Assembly (NCBI GenBank): GCA_019752915.1
Contig: JAIELO010000104.1
Location: 1-5,528, forward strand
DNA from: Burkholderiaceae bacterium
GTDB taxonomy: Bacteria; Pseudomonadota; Gammaproteobacteria; Burkholderiales; Burkholderiaceae_D
Length of the DNA: 5,528 nucleotides
Reading direction: 5' to 3'
Shown: positions 1-4,925 of the stretch, piece after piece
How the letters are laid out: each line of letters begins with the position of its first letter
Numbering within the stretch: position 1 is the stretch's first letter
Position numbers and translations under genes: made by a program
Notes under the pieces: model-generated
Databases searched by the model: none
What the model was told of the DNA's origin: nothing
The model's input: the letters and a program-made list of their open reading frames with translations, nothing else

Positions 1-279
1 GGCAGTTACTTGCCGGCCTTGCGGATGTTCTATCTGGCCACGCTGGGCGCGGCGCGCAGCATGCAGCTGGAAGGCGTCATCGGCAATTTTGCCAGCGGTG
101 CCGAAGCGGACTTCATCGTGCTCGATCCGCTGGCTACGCCGCTGCTGCAACGACGTAATCGCGGCTGGCAGGATGGCGAAGCCAGTCTGGAAGAATGTCT
201 GTTTGCGCTGGCGCTGCTGGGCGATGATCGCGCCGTAGCGGCGACGTATGCAGCCGGACAGCAGGTGTACGCGCGCTAA
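1..279 (+). CDS. guaD: Guanine deaminase, C-terminal fragment (5' end outside window)
   Basis: This is the last 92 residues of a cytosolic amidohydrolase; the reading frame is open from base 1 to the TAA at 277-279. Guanine deaminase hydrolyses guanine to xanthine and ammonia in purine catabolism. The visible part has the family's C-terminal signature: a helix reading FYLATLGAARSMQLEG, then IGNFASGAEADFIVLD (the strand that closes the small beta-sandwich domain of amidohydrolases), then ATPLL, and near the end LGDDRAVAATYAAGQQVY, which is typical of bacterial GuaD. The zinc ligands and catalytic residues lie upstream of the window and cannot be checked. The next gene, also a purine deaminase, starts 49 bp downstream with no terminator between, so co-transcription is likely. 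Another amidohydrolase of the same superfamily (such as an atrazine-chlorohydrolase-like enzyme) is possible but fits the C-terminal motif less well. Confidence 0.85.
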   Translation, partial: GSYLPALRMFYLATLGAARSMQLEGVIGNFASGAEADFIVLDPLATPLLQRRNRGWQDGEASLEECLFALALLGDDRAVAATYAAGQQVYAR

Positions 280-328
280 CAGCACGGATACCGGTAGCAC
301 CGCTAAACCATCTATCACGGGAAAAATC

Positions 329-1813
329 ATGCATAAAAATATCGTCAGTCTGAAAGCGGCCGCGCTGGCCGCTGCCCTGTTCTGCACGCTGTCGTCGGGC
401 GCTCAGGCGCAGCCGGCAGCGAGCAACGAGGAGCTGACCAAACGCCATTTTGCGGCGCTGCTGTCGGGCAGCGAGCCGAAACTGGCGGAGCTGACGATGT
501 TCATGACCATGCTGCCCAAGGGGGGCGACCTGCACCACCATTATTCGGGCGCGATCTATGCCGAGCAGTATCTGGAGTGGGTCGACAAGCAGGGTTACTG
601 CGTCGACAAGCACAGCTACCTGATCAACACCGTGGCCGTCGAGGTTGCCGCTGAAAAGGCCAAGCCGCTGGCCGAGCGCAACTGCCTGTCCGGTCTGGAC
701 GTCCTGCAGAACAATACCGTGCTGGCGCAGTTGCTGCAGCGCTGGTCGGACAAGGATTTCTATAACCACAGCACCCAGCAGTCGCCACCGGACCGGCAGT
801 TCTTCGATACTTTCGGCTATTTCGGCCCGGTCGCTTCGACCAATACCGCCGCTGGCCTGCAACGCCTGAAGCAGCGCGCCGTGCAGGAAAACCTGCGGTA
901 TATCGAAACCATCTTCGAAATCGCGCCGATGGCGCAGGACGCTGCCTTCGACCAGCTGGCACAAGCCGGTCAGGTCAGCGATGCCGAGATGGCCGCGCTG
1001 GCGGCGCGCCTCGACGACAATCAGGCTTTCCAGCAGTGGATCAAGGCCTATCTGGCCAACGTCGATGCCAGCAGTGCCGGCATCGATGATGCCAACTTCA
1101 CCATGCGCTTCCAGCCGTTTGCGCTGCGCTTCCTGAGCCCGTCGCAAGTGTTTGCGCAGATCGTCTCGAGCTTCCAACTGGCCCGTTCCCATCCGAAAAT
1201 CGTCGGCGCCAACATCGTCGGGCAGGAAAGCGTGTTCGTTTCGATGCGTGACTACAAGCTGCACATGCGCATGTACCAGTTCCTCAAGTCGCGCTATCCG
1301 GACGTGAAACTGGCGCTGCATGCTGGCGAACTGGCGCTGGGCATGGTGCAGCCGGAAGACCTGAGCTTCCATATCCGCGACGCGCTCGACATCGCCGGTG
1401 CCAGCCGGATTGGCCATGGTATGGACATCGCCCACGAGACCGATGCGCTGGGCCTGATGAAAAAAATGCATGATCAGAACATCGCCGTCGAGGTCAACCT
1501 GAGCAGCAACCAGTTTATTCTCGGCGTGCAGGGCGAGGCCCATCCGGTGACCCTGTACCGCAAATACGGCGTGCCTTTCGTGCTGGCCACCGACGATGCC
1601 GGTGTTTCGCGCAACAATCTGTCGGGCGAATACGTGCTGTACGCGGCCCGCTACAAACCTGATTACGCCGAAATCAAGAAACTCTCCTTCGATAGCGTGC
1701 GCTACAGTTTCCTGAAAGAGGCTGACAAGCAGCGTCTGCTGCAGGATTTGCGCAACCGCTTCAAGCAGTTCGAAGCCCGCATTGCTGCTGCCCCTCAGGT
1801 CAAACCCCGCTGA
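329..1813 (+). CDS. Exported adenosine deaminase family protein (ADGF/ADA2-like layout)
   Basis: A 494-residue metal-dependent deaminase, predicted to convert adenosine (or deoxyadenosine) to inosine and ammonia outside the cytoplasm. Residues 1-28 form a signal peptide (K3 and K9, hydrophobic core, cleavage after AQA-27 or nearby). C19 does not make a lipobox because F precedes it. Zinc-site motifs are complete: GGDLHHH (H69, H71), LALHAGE (H331 ligand, E334 catalytic), RIGHG (H363) and ATDDAG (D422 ligand, D423). By alignment to mouse ADA these match H15/H17/H214/E217/H238/D295/D296. About 110 residues separate the first histidine motif from the next barrel strand (YIETIFEIAP, 191-200), more than in cytosolic ADA and reminiscent of the inserted domain of secreted ADA2/ADGF enzymes. 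Canonical ADA has P after the DD pair; here it is A. The ATG at 329 was preferred to an in-frame ATG at 248 because it begins the signal peptide and lies outside guaD. Upstream GGGA (319-322) is a weak ribosome-binding site. Adenosine specificity is inferred from family membership. Confidence 0.88.
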   Translation: MHKNIVSLKAAALAAALFCTLSSGAQAQPAASNEELTKRHFAALLSGSEPKLAELTMFMTMLPKGGDLHHHYSGAIYAEQYLEWVDKQGYCVDKHSYLINTVAVEVAAEKAKPLAERNCLSGLDVLQNNTVLAQLLQRWSDKDFYNHSTQQSPPDRQFFDTFGYFGPVASTNTAAGLQRLKQRAVQENLRYIETIFEIAPMAQDAAFDQLAQAGQVSDAEMAALAARLDDNQAFQQWIKAYLANVDASSAGIDDANFTMRFQPFALRFLSPSQVFAQIVSSFQLARSHPKIVGANIVGQESVFVSMRDYKLHMRMYQFLKSRYPDVKLALHAGELALGMVQPEDLSFHIRDALDIAGASRIGHGMDIAHETDALGLMKKMHDQNIAVEVNLSSNQFILGVQGEAHPVTLYRKYGVPFVLATDDAGVSRNNLSGEYVLYAARYKPDYAEIKKLSFDSVRYSFLKEADKQRLLQDLRNRFKQFEARIAAAPQVKPR

Positions 1814-1823
1814 CCACTTTTAC

Positions 1824-1856
1824 CGTCGCGGCAAGAAATGTTGCGCTGCCGCGACG
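1824..1856 (+). terminator. Hairpin just after the adenosine deaminase gene, possible terminator
   Basis: A perfect 10-bp inverted repeat (CGTCGCGGCA at 1824-1833, TGCCGCGACG at 1847-1856) with a 13-nt loop begins 11 nt after the deaminase stop codon. There is no immediate T tract; the nearest T-rich run is about 20 nt further on, around 1879-1884. It may be a weak or factor-assisted terminator, or a 3'-end stabilising stem for the guaD-deaminase transcript. Confidence 0.5.
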
Positions 1857-1885
1857 CGTTCATTAGAATTGCGCACTTATTTTTG

Positions 1886-1937
1886 TCCCGGCCGGTCGCG
1901 GGGCGAACGCCGCGTTCCTACCGCATGCGCGCCGGGA
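1886..1937 (+). repeat. GC-rich foldable segment (nested inverted repeats)
   Basis: TCCCGGC (1886-1892) and GCCGGGA (1931-1937) are perfect 7-bp complements. They enclose a second small stem, GGCG/CGCC at 1902-1911 with an AA loop. As RNA this would form a closed, possibly branched structure. Flanking DNA is AT-rich, so the GC block stands out. It could be part of the deaminase 3' UTR, an independent small RNA, or simply GC-rich sequence. No promoter or terminator clearly frames it. Confidence 0.3.
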
Positions 1938-1967
1938 TGTGGTGACAGTACGACAAAATTCCCAATA

Positions 1968-1984
1968 TGCACCAATTTGGTGCG
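1968..1984 (+). promoter_or_regulatory. Putative NtrC-binding site (enhancer-type dyad)
   Basis: The sequence TGCACCAATTTGGTGCG contains GCACCAA and TTGGTGC as perfect 7-bp arms around one base. It matches the NtrC (NRI) consensus TGCACC-N5-GGTGCA at every position but the last. NtrC activates nitrogen-scavenging genes when nitrogen is limiting. The site lies 155 bp after the deaminase stop and 422 bp before the receptor start, and both genes point the same way, so the receptor is the likely target. The match is seen directly; binding is inferred. No strong sigma-54 promoter was found downstream. Confidence 0.65.
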
Positions 1985-2001
1985 TTTGTTCAGTGAATTT
2001 C

Positions 2002-2029
2002 TTTCAAGGATAGGCTGCTTTACGATAAT
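2002..2029 (+). promoter_or_regulatory. Candidate sigma-70-type promoter
   Basis: A -10-like GATAAT (2024-2029), in the context TTTACGATAATC, has TTTCAA (2002-2007) 16 bp upstream as a mediocre -35. The NtrC-like dyad ends 17 bp before the -35, and the 2032-2046 dyad begins 2 bp after the -10, so it would cover the expected start of transcription. That flanking arrangement supports a regulated promoter, but the -35 is weak and other AT-rich hexamers are nearby. Confidence 0.35.
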
Positions 2030-2031
2030 CT

Positions 2032-2046
2032 GCCTCTTTAAGAGGC
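2032..2046 (+). promoter_or_regulatory. Palindromic dyad, possible operator
   Basis: GCCTCTT (2032-2038) and AAGAGGC (2040-2046) form perfect 7-bp arms around a single T. The 15-nt odd-centred form is typical of a dimeric regulator site rather than a hairpin, as the loop would be too tight without opening pairs. It lies just downstream of the candidate -10 at 2024-2029, where a repressor would block initiation. The cognate regulator is not recognised. Confidence 0.4.
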
Positions 2047-2087
2047 GGCTCCGTTCAGCGAGTCAATAAACGGCCTGTGCGTCGTCT

Positions 2088-2110
2088 ATTTATAGCGCTT
2101 TCATATAAAT
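2088..2110 (+). repeat. AT-rich inverted repeat with -10-like hexamers
   Basis: ATTTATA (2088-2094) and TATAAAT (2104-2110) are perfect 7-bp inverted arms around a 9-bp centre. TATAAA at 2104-2109 also resembles a -10 element, but the -35 position (2081-2086, GTCGTC) is poor. This may be a melting-prone promoter element or chance in AT-rich DNA. Confidence 0.3.
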
Positions 2111-2245
2111 CCCTAAAGTAAATCGTATTTGTCACACATTTTTGGCTGATGCATAGTTGACTGAGATACCTCAAAGCGGCGTCGTTGGCGACCGTTGCGA
2201 GGGTGTTAAACGCAAGTTTCGAGCAGGTCCGTTCGTGGCAGTCTG

Positions 2246-2271
2246 ATCAACTGACAGTCTGTCATGTTGAT
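2246..2271 (+). promoter_or_regulatory. 26-nt imperfect palindrome, possible operator or leader hairpin
   Basis: The outer arms ATCAAC (2246-2251) and GTTGAT (2266-2271) and the inner arms TGACAG (2252-2257) and CTGTCA (2259-2264) are perfect complements. They centre on T2258, with one unpaired T at 2265. This gives 12 matching pairs, by far the longest dyad in the region. It lies 135 bp before the receptor start codon. It could be a repressor or activator site, or, if transcription starts upstream, an RNA stem in the leader. The regulator family is not identified. Confidence 0.5.
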
Positions 2272-2306
2272 GAAATATTTACTGGTTACAATTTTGTGAT
2301 GTCATG

Positions 2307-2319
2307 GGCACACTGTGCC
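2307..2319 (+). promoter_or_regulatory. Short perfect dyad GGCACA-C-TGTGCC
   Basis: Perfect 6-bp arms (2307-2312 and 2314-2319) sit around one C, 87 bp upstream of the receptor start. The half-site resembles but does not match the NtrC half-site. The spacing of GG and GC does not fit a sigma-54 -24/-12 element, being one base short. A transcription-factor site is possible but unproven. Confidence 0.3.
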
Positions 2320-2325
2320 AATCGT

Positions 2326-2353
2326 GAACCGCGGCCACAAGCCGTGCGGGTTC
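2326..2353 (+). repeat. Bulged stem-loop in the receptor leader
   Basis: GAACC pairs with GGTTC, GC with GC, and GGC with GCC around a CACAA loop, giving about 10 pairs with a bulged G2348 and two unpaired bases at 2344-2345. A small CGACG/CGTCG dyad (2353-2363) overlaps its end. The T8 run at 2378-2385 is too far away for a normal intrinsic terminator, so this is more likely leader structure than attenuation. Confidence 0.3.
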
Positions 2354-2393
2354 GACGGCGTCGTAGAACACAATAAATTTTTTTTACATAACT

Positions 2394-2398
2394 GGGAG
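2394..2398 (+). promoter_or_regulatory. Ribosome-binding site of the TonB receptor
   Basis: GGGAG is separated from the ATG at 2407 by 8 nt, which fixes the start codon. It is preceded by an AT-rich, probably unstructured stretch (2369-2392, including T8 at 2378-2385) that could favour ribosome loading. It is the best ribosome-binding site of the three genes whose starts lie in the window. Confidence 0.75.
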
Positions 2399-2406
2399 TT
2401 CCCTCA

Positions 2407-4779
2407 ATGCAATCCTCTGTTCAACATCATCCTAAGCTGCGCCTGAGCCTAGTGGCTCTGGCCTGCCAAGTGCTGTGCCTGACCGCTAGCTCGGCTTACG
2501 CACAGACCGACGCTGCAACGGCAAAACCGGCAGAAGTTATCATTACTGGCAAGAAGCTCGGCATGGGCCTGATGGTGACCGAAGATGCGCCGAAAGCACG
2601 CAGCACCATTACCGCTGAAGAGCTGGAAAAGCAGCGTCCAACCGGCAATGCGTATGAAGCGCTGGAAATGCTGCCAGCCGTGAATAGCTACAATCAGGAT
2701 GCAACCGGCCTGTTCGGTGGCGGCCTGACCCTGCGTGGTTTTAACTCCGACCAGATCGGCGCTACCATCAACGGCGTGCCAGTCAATGACTCGGGTAACT
2801 TCGCGATCTACCCACAGGAATATGTTGACCAGGAAAACACCTGCTCGCAGTTCGTCACCCAGGGTTCGACCGATGCTGACTCGCCACAAGTGGGCGCCAC
2901 CGGCGGTAACTTCGGTATCAACACCTGCAACCCGGAAGACAAACAGCGCGTCCGTCTGATGCAGAGTATCGGTCAGCTGAACATGCGTAAATCCTTCGCC
3001 CGCTTCGATACCGGCCTGCTGTCGGACAAGCGTACCAAGGCCTTCATTTCGTTCTCCCATGCGGAAGCGGATAAATGGAAAGGCAAGGGCGGCGCCAAGC
3101 GTAATCACATCGACGCTGGTGTGAACTACGACTGGGACCGCTTCAACTATATTCACGCGACCGTGTTGCTGAACGAAGCGATGAATAACAACATCAATAA
3201 CCTGACCCTGGCCGAAATCAACAAAAACGGTTACACCTACGACTACGCCGACACCTTCAAAGGTCACCTGACCCCGGTCAAAGGTACGGCACAAGTGGAA
3301 ACCACCCAGTCGCCGGCTTACTATCAGCTGGGCGTGAATCCGTTCAAAAATGCGATTGCTTCGGCCACCGGTAAATTCCGTCTGACCGAAAATCTGGACC
3401 TGAAAGTACTGCCATACCTGTGGTACGGCTTCGGTAACGGTGGTGTGCAGCAGCGCGCCCAGTCGGAAAAAGCTTTCTACAATTCGAGCACCGGCGCCCG
3501 TGATGGCCTGGTGGATCTGAACGGCGACGGCGATACCCTCGACACCGTACTGGTCGCTAACGCCAGTGTCACCAAGACCGTCCGTCCTGGCGTGACCTCG
3601 TCGCTGACCTGGAGTTTCGACAACCACGAAGTTCTGGGTGGCTTCTGGTACGAACGTGCCCGTCACGAGCAAACCGGTCCGATGCTGGCACTGACCAATG
3701 ATGGCCAGCGCGCTGACGAATACCTGCAGATCGGTAAAACCCTGCGTCCGGACGGCAAATTTGCCCAGAGCCGCGACCAGCTGACCATCTCCACCGCTTA
3801 CCAGTTCTTCCTGCAAGACACGGTCAGCTTCATGGAAGACAAGCTGAAGATCAACGTCGGTGTGCGTAATCCGCAAGTCAAGCGCGAATTCACCAACTTC
3901 GGCGACGAAAACAATAGCTACAAGCCATACGGCGTTGTGAAGAAATACAACGATGTGCTGCCACAGCTGGGCGCCCGTTACCGTCTGACCAACGACGACC
4001 AGTTCTTCGCTTCGATGGCGAAAAACGTCAAGGCACCGCCTAACTTTGCTTTCGCTAACAGCGGCAACATCAAAGTGACCAACGGCGTGGCCAGCTTCGT
4101 CGGCGATCTGAAACAGGAATCGTCGTGGAATACCGACATCGGCTACCGTCACCAGGACAATAAGTTCATCGCGACTGTGACCGCTTTCTGGGTGGACTTC
4201 AAAGATCGTCAGGCAACCGCCTTCGATCCACTGACCCAGGTCAGCAGCTACAACAACGTGGGCCGCGTCAGCAACAACGGTCTGGAATTCGAACTGGGTA
4301 ACATGCCAATCAACGGCTGGTCGTTCTACGCTTCGCTGGGCTTCAACAACAGCAAGATCAAGGACAACATGCAGCTGGGTGGCAATGTGTTCCTGCCAAC
4401 CGCTGGCAAGGAAATGATCAACACCCCACGTAAGAAAGCCGGTCTGTCGGTCGAGTACCAGGATGGCGCATTCTGGGCCCGTCTGAAAGCCCGTGCTACC
4501 GGTGTTCAGCAAGCGTCGATGCTGAACGACGAACAAGCTCCTGGTTACACCACCTTCGGTATCGATGGCGGTTACACCCTGGCGAACTTCGGCATGTTCA
4601 AGCGTCCTAAGCTGACCTTCAACCTGAGCAACATCACCGACAAACAGTACCGCAATCCATCGTCGACCACGGTCAAGAACGTGGCTGCAGTACCGGGCGT
4701 GACCACCGCTGTGGATACCCAGCGTTACTACCTGGGCGCACCACGCTTCGCATCGGTGACCCTGTCGATCGATCTGTAA
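2407..4779 (+). CDS. TonB-dependent outer-membrane receptor
   Basis: A 790-residue outer-membrane active transporter, gated by TonB-ExbBD energy from the inner membrane. Residues 1-32 are a signal peptide ending SSAYA before QTDA. PAEVIITG at 41-48 is a plausible TonB box. The plug domain follows (about 55-180), with STITAEELEKQ at 66-76, NAYEALEMLPAV at 81-92, LTLRGFN at 107-113 and ATINGVPVND at 119-128. The rest is the 22-strand-type beta barrel with alternating aromatic strands, ending ASVTLSIDL. The last residue is L, where many outer-membrane proteins have F or W. The mature protein has only two cysteines, C146 and C174, both in the plug. D370-D379 resembles a calcium loop. Length is normal for the family. 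Arginine is mostly CGT and proline often CCA, unlike the deaminase gene. The ligand is unknown; purine nucleosides or nucleotides are suggested only by the neighbours. The gene ends at its own strong terminator and has a long leader, so it is probably transcribed alone. Confidence 0.92.
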   Translation: MQSSVQHHPKLRLSLVALACQVLCLTASSAYAQTDAATAKPAEVIITGKKLGMGLMVTEDAPKARSTITAEELEKQRPTGNAYEALEMLPAVNSYNQDATGLFGGGLTLRGFNSDQIGATINGVPVNDSGNFAIYPQEYVDQENTCSQFVTQGSTDADSPQVGATGGNFGINTCNPEDKQRVRLMQSIGQLNMRKSFARFDTGLLSDKRTKAFISFSHAEADKWKGKGGAKRNHIDAGVNYDWDRFNYIHATVLLNEAMNNNINNLTLAEINKNGYTYDYADTFKGHLTPVKGTAQVETTQSPAYYQLGVNPFKNAIASATGKFRLTENLDLKVLPYLWYGFGNGGVQQRAQSEKAFYNSSTGARDGLVDLNGDGDTLDTVLVANASVTKTVRPGVTSSLTWSFDNHEVLGGFWYERARHEQTGPMLALTNDGQRADEYLQIGKTLRPDGKFAQSRDQLTISTAYQFFLQDTVSFMEDKLKINVGVRNPQVKREFTNFGDENNSYKPYGVVKKYNDVLPQLGARYRLTNDDQFFASMAKNVKAPPNFAFANSGNIKVTNGVASFVGDLKQESSWNTDIGYRHQDNKFIATVTAFWVDFKDRQATAFDPLTQVSSYNNVGRVSNNGLEFELGNMPINGWSFYASLGFNNSKIKDNMQLGGNVFLPTAGKEMINTPRKKAGLSVEYQDGAFWARLKARATGVQQASMLNDEQAPGYTTFGIDGGYTLANFGMFKRPKLTFNLSNITDKQYRNPSSTTVKNVAAVPGVTTAVDTQRYYLGAPRFASVTLSIDL

Positions 4780-4800
4780 GCTGACGTAACTCGCAACACA

Positions 4801-4828
4801 AAAAAACGGACCTGCGGGTCCGTTTTTT
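4801..4828 (+). terminator. Intrinsic terminator after the TonB receptor gene
   Basis: CGGACC (4807-4812) and GGTCCG (4817-4822) form a perfect 6-bp GC-rich stem around a TGCG loop. An A6 run (4801-4806) and a T6 run (4823-4828) flank it and extend the symmetry to 12 bp. This is a textbook Rho-independent terminator beginning 21 nt after the receptor stop. The A6 flank means it could also work from the other strand. Confidence 0.92.
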
Positions 4829-4834
4829 CATGGT

Positions 4835-4858
4835 GCTGCCGTTAATTCAGACGGTAGC
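4835..4858 (+). repeat. Second stem-loop after the receptor terminator
   Basis: Bases 4835-4842 and 4851-4858 form an 8-bp stem, with one G-T wobble in the middle, around an 8-nt loop. There is no T tract, so it is not an obvious terminator. It may be a remnant back-up stem or part of the upstream region of the lipoprotein gene. Confidence 0.3.
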
Positions 4859-4885
4859 GCGGATTTGTATCGCGTTGTTTCCCTA

Positions 4886-4902
4886 GCCCCCGACACGGGG
4901 GC
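4886..4902 (+). promoter_or_regulatory. GC-rich perfect dyad upstream of the nucleotidase gene
   Basis: GCCCCCG (4886-4892) and CGGGGGC (4896-4902) are perfect 7-bp arms around ACA. The dyad is 23 nt before the lipoprotein start and directly precedes a second small palindrome, CATAC-G-GTATG (4904-4914). It lacks a T run, so a terminator is unlikely. It sits where a -35 element would fall for the candidate -10 at 4911-4916, suggesting an operator or activator site. Confidence 0.4.
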
Positions 4903-4910
4903 ACATACGG

Positions 4911-4916
4911 TATGCT
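4911..4916 (+). promoter_or_regulatory. Candidate -10 element of the nucleotidase gene
   Basis: TATGCT fits a -10 hexamer moderately, but the -35 position (4888-4893) is C-rich and does not match. Transcription from here would start at about 4922-4924, only a few bases before the ATG at 4926. That fits the lack of a ribosome-binding site and would give a leaderless or nearly leaderless mRNA. The call is tentative. Confidence 0.3.
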
Positions 4917-4925
4917 GCCTGTCTT

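Larger units (their letters stand above)
1814..2406 (+). other. 593-bp non-coding regulatory region upstream of the TonB receptor
   Basis: No convincing gene lies here on either strand; the short open frames lack ribosome-binding sites and protein-like composition. The first part (to about 1940) is GC-rich and foldable. From about 1950 to 2160 the sequence is distinctly AT-rich, typical of bacterial promoter DNA, and the part before the receptor start is mixed. Dyads with very short centres are seen at 1969-1983, 2032-2046, 2246-2271 and 2307-2319, and an AT inverted repeat at 2088-2110. The length and number of dyads suggest multi-input control of the receptor gene, a long 5' leader, or an unrecognised small RNA. 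Confidence 0.75.

Noticed and set aside
248..328. Earlier in-frame ATG for the deaminase
   Set aside because: It overlaps guaD, and using it would put 27 polar residues before the signal peptide, which starts naturally at 329.
134..1543. Long open frame on the - strand opposite the deaminase gene
   Set aside because: It is the antisense shadow of two well-supported genes in GC-rich DNA; its translation shows no recognisable domain and is rich in R, Q and H, typical of a shadow frame.
1782..2069. 95-codon frame overlapping the end of the deaminase gene
   Set aside because: It starts inside the deaminase gene in another frame and runs through hairpins and the NtrC-like dyad; no protein-like features.
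2226..2297. Sigma-54 -24/-12 promoters (GG2226/GC2238 and GG2284/GT2296)
   Set aside because: Spacing fits, but flanking bases match TGGCAC-N5-TTGC poorly; not strong enough to list despite the NtrC-like site.
2185..2376. 63-codon frame in the intergenic region
   Set aside because: It would need a TTG start without a ribosome-binding site, spans the regulatory dyads and ends in a run of arginines; it looks like chance.
2030..2406. Purine or cobalamin riboswitch in the receptor leader
   Set aside because: I do not see the conserved purine-riboswitch core or a B12 box; the stems present are simple dyads.
2449..4536. Long open frame on the - strand opposite the TonB receptor
   Set aside because: Antisense shadow of a clear receptor gene; no signal, motif or ribosome-binding site supports it.
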